64,000 bases of DNA, from contig DATJQI010000023.1 of the NCBI GenBank assembly GCA_035505915.1, positions 15,252-79,251 of the forward strand. Reading direction: 5' to 3'. The notes beneath the pieces are model-generated. The model ran no database searches. It worked only from the letters and a program-made list of their open reading frames with translations, and was not told where the DNA came from. The stretch is from 40CM-2-70-7 sp035505915. Its GTDB lineage: Bacteria; Gemmatimonadota; Gemmatimonadetes; Gemmatimonadales; GWC2-71-9. Positions 50,410-58,146 of this stretch are shown here, one piece after another. The first letter of the stretch is position 1. Each line of letters opens with the position of its first letter. Made by a program: the position numbers and the translations under genes.

Positions 50410-51326
50410 CGACGGCGCTCCGCGAAAGCACCCTGCCCCTCCCCCTCCTCCGGCGCGGCAAGGTCCGCGAGATGTACGAGGTGGACCCCGAGACGCTGCT
50501 GATGGTCGCGAGCGACCGGGTGAGCGCGTTCGACGTGGTGCTGAACGAGCCGGTGCCGCACAAGGGCGCCGTGCTCACGCAGATGTCCGCGTTCTGGCTC
50601 AAGCGCCTGGAGCGCGTGATCCCGAATCACCTGATCACCGCGGACGCGGGCGAGATCATCCGCCGGGTCCCGGGCCTCGCCGAGCACCGCGCGACCCTCT
50701 CCGGGCGGGCGATGCTGGTGCGGCGCACGACTCCGGTCTCCTTCGAGTGCGTGGTCCGGGGCTACCTCTCGGGGTCGGCCTGGGCCGAGTACCAGAAGTC
50801 GGGCACGCTGGCCGGCGAGCCGCTCGCGGCGGGGCTGGTCGAGAGCGACCGGCTGGATCCGCCCATCTTCTCGCCCGCCACCAAGGCCGAGACCGGGCAC
50901 GACGAGAACGTCACCTTCGGGCACGTCGTGGAGGCGCTGGGTCGCGTGATGGCCGAGCGGCTGAAGCGGGCTTCGCTGTCGCTCTATGACGCCGGCCGCG
51001 CCTACGCCGCCGAGCGGGGCATCATCATCGCGGACACGAAGTTCGAGTTCGGCACGGCGAACGACGGGACCCTGCTCCTGATCGACGAGGTGCTGACCCC
51101 CGACTCGTCCCGCTTCTGGCCCGCCGACCGGTACACGCCGGGCAAGAGCCAGCCCTCGTTCGACAAGCAGCCGCTCCGCGACTACCTGGCGGGCCTGAAG
51201 AAGCAGGGGAAGTGGAACGGCGAGGCTCCCCCGCCGCCGCTGCCCCGCGAAGTCGTGCAGGCCACGAGCGAGCGGTATCGGGAAGCGTACCTCCTGGTCA
51301 CCGGGCACTCGCTGGAGACCGCCTGA
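50406..51326 (+). CDS. purC: SAICAR synthase
   Basis: This 306-residue enzyme carries LLRRGKVREMYEV, VASDRVSAFDVVLNEPVPHKGAVLTQMSAFWL, FECVVRGYLSGSAWAEYQKSG, IADTKFEFG and DEVLTPDSSRFWPAD. It ligates aspartate to CAIR. ATG 50406 is fixed by the overlap with purB; the TGATG junction at 51324-51328 leads to psd. Confidence 0.97.
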   Translation: MTTALRESTLPLPLLRRGKVREMYEVDPETLLMVASDRVSAFDVVLNEPVPHKGAVLTQMSAFWLKRLERVIPNHLITADAGEIIRRVPGLAEHRATLSGRAMLVRRTTPVSFECVVRGYLSGSAWAEYQKSGTLAGEPLAAGLVESDRLDPPIFSPATKAETGHDENVTFGHVVEALGRVMAERLKRASLSLYDAGRAYAAERGIIIADTKFEFGTANDGTLLLIDEVLTPDSSRFWPADRYTPGKSQPSFDKQPLRDYLAGLKKQGKWNGEAPPPPLPREVVQATSERYREAYLLVTGHSLETA

Positions 51327-51976
51327 TGCCGATGGCCCCGGAAGGCTGGATCTTCATCCTCCCCGGGTGGCTTCTCGTGGCGCTCGGCGCCTGGTCCGCC
51401 ACGCACGGCAGCCCGTGGTGGTGGCTGCCGACCCTGGTCTGGCTTCCCTTCGCGGTCTGGCTGCTCGTGTTCTTCCGCAACCCCACGCGCGCCGGCCCCC
51501 GCGGCGACCGGGTCGTGGTCTCACCCGCCGACGGCACCATCGTGAGCGTGGTCCCGGTGGACGAGCCGGCGTACCTCAAGGCGCCGTCGGTCCGCGTCTC
51601 GATTTTCATGAGCGTCTTCAACGTGCACGTGAACCGCTATCCGGTGTCGGGCACGGTGGAATACCGCTATTACAACCCCGGGAAGTTTCTCCACGCCGCC
51701 TCCGAAAAGGCCTCGCTCGACAACGAGCAGTCGTCCATCGGGGTGCGCGGCAACCGCGGACCGGTGCTGATACGGCAGATCGCCGGCTCCATCGCCCGCC
51801 GGATCGTGACCGACGCGAAGGTCGGTGAGGCCGCGGTCCAGGCGGAGCGGCTCGGCATGATCCGGTTCGGATCCCGGGTGGACGTGTTCCTGCCGGCGGC
51901 GACGAAGGCCCGGGTCCTGGTGCGCGTGGGCGACAAGGTGCACGCCGGCGCCACCGTGCTGGCGGAGTATCCCTGA
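51326..51976 (+). CDS. psd: Phosphatidylserine decarboxylase (short, archaeal/type II form)
   Basis: This 216-residue proenzyme has two N-terminal membrane spans (residues 8-50), VVSPADGTIVSVV, the FMSVFNVHVNRYPVSGTVEYRYYNPGKFLHA block, and the self-cleavage site RFGSRVDVFLP. The Ser there becomes the pyruvoyl group. It makes phosphatidylethanolamine from the product of the next gene, pssA. It sits between purC and purS with 1-base overlaps. Confidence 0.95.
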   Translation: MPMAPEGWIFILPGWLLVALGAWSATHGSPWWWLPTLVWLPFAVWLLVFFRNPTRAGPRGDRVVVSPADGTIVSVVPVDEPAYLKAPSVRVSIFMSVFNVHVNRYPVSGTVEYRYYNPGKFLHAASEKASLDNEQSSIGVRGNRGPVLIRQIAGSIARRIVTDAKVGEAAVQAERLGMIRFGSRVDVFLPAATKARVLVRVGDKVHAGATVLAEYP

Positions 51977-52830
51977 TGGCGGGGCCCCGGCTGCGGCCCC
52001 CCAACATCCGGCGCGTCGTCATCATCGTGCCGAGCCTCTTCACCATCTTCAACCTGTTCTTCGGATTCTGGTCGATGGTGCTGGCGCAGCGCGGCGACTT
52101 CTACCGCGCCGGATGGTTCATCGTGTTCGCCGGCATCCTGGACACGCTGGACGGCCGGGTCGCCCGGCTCTCCAACACGGGCACGCGGTTCGGGGCCGAG
52201 CTCGACTCCCTCGTGGACGTCGTGAGCTTCGGCGTGGCGCCGGCGTTCCTCATGTACCGGGTGGAGTTCGCGGACGCGGGACCGCTGGCCTGGATCTTCT
52301 GTTTCTTCTACGTGATGGCGGCGGCCATCCGCCTGGCGCGCTTCAACATCACCCAGGCGGGCCGGGCCAAGACGGCGTTCATCGGCCTGCCGTCGCCGGC
52401 CGCGGGCATGACCCTGGCGACCTTCTATCCGTTCAGCCAGACCAGCCTCTACGACGCTTCGGTGCACATCATTCCCTGGCATCAGGTCCTGAGCTTCCTG
52501 ATGATCGGGCTCGCCATCCTGATGGTGTCGAACGTGCGGTACGCGACCGTCCCCCGCGCCGGCCTCCGCACCTTCCGGGGCCTTTTGAGTCTCGCCGTCA
52601 TCATCACCATCCTGGTGTTCGGGATCTGGAAGCACGACGACTTCTTCTTCCCGCTGGGAGTCGCCTACGTGAGCTACGGGATGCTGCGCGCGGCCGTCCT
52701 CGGCCTCTTCGTCACGCCGGATGAGGACGAAGAGGCGGAGACGGCGGGTCCCATCGTGATCGGCGACACCGACCAGCGGTCCGGCGAGCTGCACCGCCAC
52801 CGCCATGTCCCGCCGCGGAGCGACGCCTGA
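51976..52830 (+). CDS. pssA: CDP-diacylglycerol-serine O-phosphatidyltransferase
   Basis: This 284-residue membrane enzyme has the CDP-alcohol phosphotransferase motif DTLDGRVARLSNTGTRFGAELDSLVD (DG-x2-AR-x8-G-x3-D-x3-D) and eight or so membrane spans. The acidic tail (FVTPDEDEEAETAG) is cytoplasmic. psd and pssA together form the two-step route to phosphatidylethanolamine. Confidence 0.95.
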   Translation: MAGPRLRPPNIRRVVIIVPSLFTIFNLFFGFWSMVLAQRGDFYRAGWFIVFAGILDTLDGRVARLSNTGTRFGAELDSLVDVVSFGVAPAFLMYRVEFADAGPLAWIFCFFYVMAAAIRLARFNITQAGRAKTAFIGLPSPAAGMTLATFYPFSQTSLYDASVHIIPWHQVLSFLMIGLAILMVSNVRYATVPRAGLRTFRGLLSLAVIITILVFGIWKHDDFFFPLGVAYVSYGMLRAAVLGLFVTPDEDEEAETAGPIVIGDTDQRSGELHRHRHVPPRSDA

Positions 52831-53084
52831 TGCCCGCGTTCCGCGTGGAGGTCCGCGTGATGCCGCGGGGCGCCCTGCTCGACCCGCAGGGGCAGGCCGT
52901 CACCCACGCCCTTCAGGCCCTGGGGTTCGGCGAGGTCGCGGGCGCGCGGGTGGGCAAGCATCTCGTCCTGACCGTCAGCGCCGCCGACTCCGGCGCCGCC
53001 GAGACCCGGGTCCGGGCGATGTGCGACCGGCTCCTGGCCAACCCGGTGACCGAGGACTACCAGGTCGCCGTGGAGCCCGCCTGA
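52830..53084 (+). CDS. purS: FGAM synthase subunit PurS
   Basis: This 84-residue protein opens FRVEVRVMPRGALLDPQGQAVTHALQALGFGEV and ends LANPVTEDYQVAVE, the PurS family pattern. It bridges PurQ and small PurL in the three-part FGAM synthase complex. It overlaps pssA and purQ by one base each, which supports coordinated synthesis. Confidence 0.95.
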   Translation: MPAFRVEVRVMPRGALLDPQGQAVTHALQALGFGEVAGARVGKHLVLTVSAADSGAAETRVRAMCDRLLANPVTEDYQVAVEPA

Positions 53085-53800
53085 TGCGCCGCGTGGCCGT
53101 CGTCGTCTTCCCCGGCTCCAACTCGGAGATCGAGACGGTCGACGCGTGCCGGGACGCCGGCAGCGATCCTTACTACGTGTGGCACAAGGACACCGACCTC
53201 AAGCACGCGGACGCCGTGATCCTGCCGGGGGGGTTCAGCTACGGGGACTACCTGCGCTCCGGCGCCATCGCCCGGTTCTCGCCCATCATGGACGCCGTGG
53301 CGGCGCACGCCCGGGCGGGGGGACCCCTCCTCGGCATCTGCAACGGGTTCCAGATCCTCTGTGAAGCCGGGCTCCTCCCCGGCGGCCTGGTCCGGAACGA
53401 CCGCCTCCGGTACGTGTCCCGGCCGGTGCGCCTGCGGGTGGAGGCGGTCGACACCCCCTTCACGAACGCCTACCGGCGGGGGGAGGAGATCACGGTCCCC
53501 ATCGCCCACGGCGACGGGCGCTATGTTGCGGATGCCCCGACCCTGGCCGCCCTGGAGGCGGAGGGCCGGGTGGTCTGGCGGTACATCGGGGAGAATCCGA
53601 ACGGCTCGACCAACGGAATCGCCGGCGTGACCAATGCCGGGCACAACGTGGTGGGAATCATGCCGCACCCGGAGCGCCTCAACGCGCCGGTCTTGGGCGG
53701 CCAGGACGGGGCCCGTGTCTTTTTCTCCTTGGAGGCTCGCGATGCGACGCAGCCTGTTGGCCATCTGCGCGCTGTTGGCGGTCAGCACAGCGGGGTGTAA
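53084..53800 (+). CDS. purQ: FGAM synthase glutaminase subunit PurQ
   Basis: This 238-residue class I glutamine amidotransferase has AVVVFPGSNSE, PGGFSYGDYLRSGAIA, the nucleophile elbow LLGICNGFQILCEAGLLPG, and the His/Glu in GIMPHPER. The last dozen residues exceed the usual family end and overlap the following lipoprotein gene by 59 bases. The start ATG 53084 overlaps purS. Confidence 0.96.
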   Translation: MRRVAVVVFPGSNSEIETVDACRDAGSDPYYVWHKDTDLKHADAVILPGGFSYGDYLRSGAIARFSPIMDAVAAHARAGGPLLGICNGFQILCEAGLLPGGLVRNDRLRYVSRPVRLRVEAVDTPFTNAYRRGEEITVPIAHGDGRYVADAPTLAALEAEGRVVWRYIGENPNGSTNGIAGVTNAGHNVVGIMPHPERLNAPVLGGQDGARVFFSLEARDATQPVGHLRAVGGQHSGV

Positions 53801-54440
53801 CAAGCTCAAGGGGATGTTCGGGAAGAAGGAACCGCCCCCGGTGGTTCCCCATCATGCCCAGCCCGCGCCCCAGACTCAGCCGGCGGCCACCCCGCCGCCC
53901 GCCGCGCCCGCGCCCAAGGTGGCGGTCAAGCCGGTCCAGGATCAGAGCTACGACTCGCCGGACACCGGCACCATCGCTCCGGGGATGACCGAGTCCCAGG
54001 TCTACACCTTGTGGGGCGCGCCGACCGCCGTGCGGCACGCCGGCACGCGCACCTATCTCTTCTTCCAGAACGGGTGCGGCCGCTCCTGCGGCACCGCGGA
54101 CGTGGTGACCCTCGACAACGGGCAGGTCGTGGACGCCATCGTCCGCTGGCCCGGGCACGGCTACAGCGGCCAGTCGTCGTCCCCGAAGGGCGGACGCGCG
54201 GCGCCGGCGGATACGACCCCCGCCGCGACGCCGGCCGCGGCCCCGGCCCCGGCCGTCACTCCGGCCCCCGCCCCCACGCCGGTGATGCCGGCCGACACGA
54301 CCAAGAAGGACACGACCATGGTGAAGAAGGACACCACCATGGTGAAAGACACGACCATGACGAAGAAGGACACGACGATGGCCAAGCCCGATTCGATGGC
54401 CAAGGACTCCACCAAGCAGAAGCCGGACTCCACCCACTGA
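53742..54440 (+). CDS. Lipoprotein with BamE/SmpA-like core and DTTM/KK repeat tail
   Basis: This 232-residue protein has a clear lipoprotein signal (RRSLLAICALLAVSTAGC, Cys at residue 19) and a Pro/Ala linker. A small domain GTIAPGMTESQVYTLWGAPTAVRHAGTRTYLFFQNGC follows, like the SmpA/BamE fold, with Cys pairs. A low-complexity tail of Ala/Pro, then repeated DTTM-KK units, runs to the C-terminus. ATG 53742 has GGAG 8 bases before it. Its place between purQ and purL is odd. No function is assigned. Confidence 0.75.
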   Translation: MRRSLLAICALLAVSTAGCNKLKGMFGKKEPPPVVPHHAQPAPQTQPAATPPPAAPAPKVAVKPVQDQSYDSPDTGTIAPGMTESQVYTLWGAPTAVRHAGTRTYLFFQNGCGRSCGTADVVTLDNGQVVDAIVRWPGHGYSGQSSSPKGGRAAPADTTPAATPAAAPAPAVTPAPAPTPVMPADTTKKDTTMVKKDTTMVKDTTMTKKDTTMAKPDSMAKDSTKQKPDSTH

Positions 54441-56725
54441 CGACCACTTCCGCACCGCGGCGCGGACCGGCGACTCCCTTTCCGGGAGACCCGCCGGTCA
54501 CGCCCGCGCTGGTTCACGAGCACCACCTCACGCCCGAGGAATTCACCCGCGTCGAAGCGATGCTCGGCCGCGCGCCGACCCTCGCCGAGCTCGGGATCTT
54601 CTCCGCCCTCTGGAGCGAGCATTGCTCGTACAAGCACTCGCGCCCCATCCTCAAGACCTTCCCGACCACCGGACCCCAGGTCGTGCAGGGCCCGGGCGAG
54701 AACGCCGGCGTCCTCCGGCTCCCCGACGGGTGGGCGGTGGCCTTCAAGATCGAATCTCACAACCACCCGTCCGCCGTGGAGCCCTACCAGGGCGCGGCCA
54801 CCGGCGCGGGCGGGATCCTGCGCGACGTGTTCACGATGGGCGCCCGGCCGGTCGCGATGCTCAATTCCCTCCGCTTCGGCCCGCTGGACGAGCCCCGCAA
54901 CCGCTATCTCTTCGCCGGCGTGGTCCGCGGGATCGGCGACTACGGGAACTGCGTCGGCGTCCCGGTGCTCGGCGGCGAAGTGGACTTCGCGCCGGGGTAC
55001 AGCGGCAATCCGCTCGTCAACGCGATGTGCGTGGGACTGCTCCGGGAGAAGGACCTGATGCGGGCCGCCGCCCACGGCGTCGGCAACGTGCTCATCACGA
55101 TGGGGGCCTCCACCGGGCGGGACGGCATCCACGGCGCGTCGTTCGCCTCGGAGGAGCTGACCGCCAAGAGCGAAGCACGCCGGCCCCAGGTACAGGTCGG
55201 GGACCCGTTCACGGAGAAACTCCTCCTCGAGGCCAGTCTCGAGCTGATCGGCTCCGGCCACATCGTCGCCATCCAGGACATGGGCGCGGCGGGCCTGACG
55301 TCCTCGTCGGCCGAGATGGCGGCCCGCGGCGGCGTGGGCGTCGAGATCGACCTGTCGCTCGTCCCCACGCGGGAGCCGGGGATGACGCCGTACGAGATCC
55401 TGCTCTCCGAGTCCCAGGAGCGGATGCTGGTGGTGGCGAAAGCCGACCGCGTGAAGGAGGTCCAGGCGATCGCCGAGAAATGGGACCTGACCGCCATGCC
55501 CATCGGCCGGGTGACCGACGACGGGATGTACCGCTGCACCTGGAAGGACCAGGTCGTGGTGGAGATTCCGGGCCGGCAGCTGGTGGAGGATTGCCCGGTC
55601 TACTATCCGGAGGCCAGGGAGTCGCCCGCGGTGGCCCAGCTGCGGACGGAAGCGCCCGCTCCCCGCTCCCCGCTCCCCGCTCCCGACGAAGCGCTCCTCC
55701 AGCTCCTCGACGCTCCGTCCATTGCGTCTAAGCGCTGGGTCTACGAGCAATACGATTCGAGCGTCCAGGCCCGCACCGTGCTCGCCCCGGGCGGGGATGC
55801 CGGCGTGCTCCGGGTACAGGGCGCCGAGTTCGGCCTCGCCGTCACCACCGACTGCAACGCCCGGTACCTGGCGCTCGATCCGTACGAAGGCGGCAAGGCG
55901 GCGGTGGTCGAGGCTTCCCGCAACATCGCCTGCTCCGGCGCGAGACCCCTCGGCATCACCGACTGCCTGAACTTCGGCTCGCCCGAGCGGCCCGAGGTGT
56001 TCTTTCAGTTCAAGGAAGCCTGCCGCGGCATCGCCGACGCCTGCCGCGCGCTGGAGGCGCCGGTGACCGGCGGCAACGTGTCTTTCTACAATGAAAGCCC
56101 CACGGGCGCCGTCGACCCCACCCCCGTGATCGGGATGGTGGGGCTCCTGGACCACGCCGACCGCGCCGTGCCCGCCCACGCGCGGACCTCCGGGGACATC
56201 GTGCTCGTCGCCGGAGCGACCGGGGCGGAGCTGGGTGGCTCGATGTTCTGGGAGGTCTGCCGCGGCTTCCGCGGCGGTCTGCCGCCCCGCGTCGACCTGG
56301 CACAGGCCCGCCGCCTCGTCGACTTCCTGGTCCGCGCGGCCTCCGGGCGCCTGATCCGCTCGGCGCACGACGCGTCGGCCGGCGGCCTGGCCGTCGCCCT
56401 GGCCGAGGCGGCCATCGGGGCGCCGTATCAGGCGCGCGGGTACGGGATGACCGTCGACCTCCGTGCCTATGCGCCCGGACTTCCGGCCGCCGATCTCCTG
56501 TACAGCGAATCTCACAACCGGGCAGTGCTCACGGTGGCCCCGGAACACCTGGCCGCCGTCACGGCGTTGGGGAAGGAAATCGGAGTGCCCCTGCACCAGG
56601 CCGGGACGGTGGGCGCGGAGGATGGCGAGTTCTCGATCGCGCTGCGGGACGGCAGGGTGTCGTACCCGGTCGCGCAGCTTCGCGACGTATATTTCGGCGC
56701 CATCCCCCGGCGCATGGGAGACTGA
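54437..56725 (+). CDS. purL: FGAM synthase large subunit (small PurL type), CTG start
   Basis: This protein has about 762 residues. It carries LTPEEFTRVEAMLGRAPTLAELGIFSALWSEHCSYKHSRPIL, KIESHNHPSAVEPYQGAATGAGGI, GQ-binding and AIR-synthase-like halves, and ITDCLNFGSPERPEVF. It needs PurS and PurQ, both encoded nearby. No ATG, GTG or TTG occurs between the lipoprotein stop and the conserved N-terminus. CTG 54437, in a CTGA overlap, is the likely start; CTG 54509 is the alternative. A 7-base repeat lies at 55657-55684. Confidence 0.92.
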   Translation: MTTTSAPRRGPATPFPGDPPVTPALVHEHHLTPEEFTRVEAMLGRAPTLAELGIFSALWSEHCSYKHSRPILKTFPTTGPQVVQGPGENAGVLRLPDGWAVAFKIESHNHPSAVEPYQGAATGAGGILRDVFTMGARPVAMLNSLRFGPLDEPRNRYLFAGVVRGIGDYGNCVGVPVLGGEVDFAPGYSGNPLVNAMCVGLLREKDLMRAAAHGVGNVLITMGASTGRDGIHGASFASEELTAKSEARRPQVQVGDPFTEKLLLEASLELIGSGHIVAIQDMGAAGLTSSSAEMAARGGVGVEIDLSLVPTREPGMTPYEILLSESQERMLVVAKADRVKEVQAIAEKWDLTAMPIGRVTDDGMYRCTWKDQVVVEIPGRQLVEDCPVYYPEARESPAVAQLRTEAPAPRSPLPAPDEALLQLLDAPSIASKRWVYEQYDSSVQARTVLAPGGDAGVLRVQGAEFGLAVTTDCNARYLALDPYEGGKAAVVEASRNIACSGARPLGITDCLNFGSPERPEVFFQFKEACRGIADACRALEAPVTGGNVSFYNESPTGAVDPTPVIGMVGLLDHADRAVPAHARTSGDIVLVAGATGAELGGSMFWEVCRGFRGGLPPRVDLAQARRLVDFLVRAASGRLIRSAHDASAGGLAVALAEAAIGAPYQARGYGMTVDLRAYAPGLPAADLLYSESHNRAVLTVAPEHLAAVTALGKEIGVPLHQAGTVGAEDGEFSIALRDGRVSYPVAQLRDVYFGAIPRRMGD
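55657..55684 (+). repeat. Four tandem copies of a 7-base unit inside purL
   Basis: Four exact CGCTCCC units encode a Pro/Ala/Ser linker between PurL domains. Because 7 is not a multiple of 3, gain or loss of one unit would shift the purL frame. The opposite strand has four GGG or GGGG tracts spaced by AGC, a classical G-quadruplex pattern. Confidence 0.85.
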
Positions 56726-56732
56726 CAGCGGT

Positions 56733-58127
56733 ATGTGCGGCATCATCGGCGTTTCCGGCGTCCCCGACGCGGCCCGGATCGCGTATCTGGGGCTCTACAG
56801 CCTCCAGCATCGCGGTCAGGAGTCCGCCGGGATCGTCGCGGTCGACGGCGAGGGCGTCGCGCGGTCCCACCGGGGGATGGGCCTCGTCTCCGAGAACTTC
56901 AACGACCAGGTGCTCGCCACCCTGTCGGGCGACGTCGCCATCGGCCATACGCGGTACTCCACCGCCGGCTCCTCGGTGCTCGCCAACGCGCAGCCGTTCC
57001 TGGCCCGGTACCGTGAAGGGCCGCTCGCGCTGGGTCACAACGGCAATCTCACCAACGCCGTTCCCCTCCGCGCCGACCTGGTCGCCAAGGGATCCATCTT
57101 CCAGACCACGTCGGACAGCGAAGTCCTGGTCCACCTCATCGCACGCTCCGAAGCCCGCGAGCCCGAGGATCAGATCCTGGACGCGCTCGAGCGGGTGGAC
57201 GGCGCCTACTCGCTCGTCCTCACCATCGGCCGCACCCTGTACGCTCTCGTCGACCCCCGCGGCTTCCGCCCCCTGATCCTCGGCAAGCTCGGCGCCGGGT
57301 ACGTGGTGGCGTCGGAGACGTGCGCGCTCGACCTCATCGGCGCCCAGGTGGTCCGGGAGCTCGAGCCCGGCGAGATGCTCCGCATTCAGGACGGCGAGAT
57401 CGTGCGCCTTCCCGATCTTCCCGCCAAGGCCGCCCAGCGCTGCATCTTCGAGCTGGTGTACTTCTCCCGGCCCGACAGCACCATCTTCCACCGCTCCGTG
57501 GACCGGGTGCGGCGCGAGCTCGGCCGCCAGCTGGCCCGGGAGCAGCCCGCGCCGGGCGCCGACTGCGTGTTCTCGGTGCCCGATTCGTCGAACGCGATGG
57601 CGCTGGGGTTTTCGGAGGAATCCGGGGTCAAGCTCGAGCACGCGCTGATCCGCAATCACTACGTGGGCCGGACGTTCATCCACCCGGCGCAGGCGGGGCG
57701 GAACGCCAAGGTGAAGATCAAGTTCAACCCCGTTCGCGAAATCCTCGACGGGAAGAAGGTCGTGATCGTCGACGACTCCCTGGTCCGCGGCACGACCTCC
57801 AAGGGCCTGGTCCAGATGGTGCGTCAGGCCGGCGCCCGCGAGGTGCACTTCCGCATCGCCTCGCCGCCCATCACGGGTCCGTGCTGGTACGGCATCGACA
57901 CGCCGTCCAAGTCGGAGCTCATCGCGTCGAGCAACAGCGTCGAGCAGATCCGCAAACACCTCGGCGTCGAAACCCTGGGCTATCTCTCTCTGGACGGCAT
58001 GCTGCGCGCGGCCGGCGGAGACCCCAAGGAGTTCTGCCACGCCTGCTTCTCGGGCGCGTACCCCACGGCCATCCCCGATGAATCCGCCCGCGGCCGCTAC
58101 GAGCTGCCGATCGCCGTTCCGGTGTAG
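56733..58127 (+). CDS. purF: Amidophosphoribosyltransferase
   Basis: This 464-residue Ntn-hydrolase starts MCGIIGVSG, so Cys2 becomes the nucleophile with no propeptide. Signatures are LQHRGQESAGIV, GHTRYSTAGSS, LGHNGNLTN and the PRPP loop VVIVDDSLVRGTTS. CIFELVYFSRPDS, GPCWYGID and EFCHACFSG provide four Cys, as in Bacillus PurF with a 4Fe-4S cluster. The start lies 7 bases after purL. Confidence 0.97.
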   Translation: MCGIIGVSGVPDAARIAYLGLYSLQHRGQESAGIVAVDGEGVARSHRGMGLVSENFNDQVLATLSGDVAIGHTRYSTAGSSVLANAQPFLARYREGPLALGHNGNLTNAVPLRADLVAKGSIFQTTSDSEVLVHLIARSEAREPEDQILDALERVDGAYSLVLTIGRTLYALVDPRGFRPLILGKLGAGYVVASETCALDLIGAQVVRELEPGEMLRIQDGEIVRLPDLPAKAAQRCIFELVYFSRPDSTIFHRSVDRVRRELGRQLAREQPAPGADCVFSVPDSSNAMALGFSEESGVKLEHALIRNHYVGRTFIHPAQAGRNAKVKIKFNPVREILDGKKVVIVDDSLVRGTTSKGLVQMVRQAGAREVHFRIASPPITGPCWYGIDTPSKSELIASSNSVEQIRKHLGVETLGYLSLDGMLRAAGGDPKEFCHACFSGAYPTAIPDESARGRYELPIAVPV

Positions 58128-58146
58128 CCCCCACTAAGGAGCGTCC

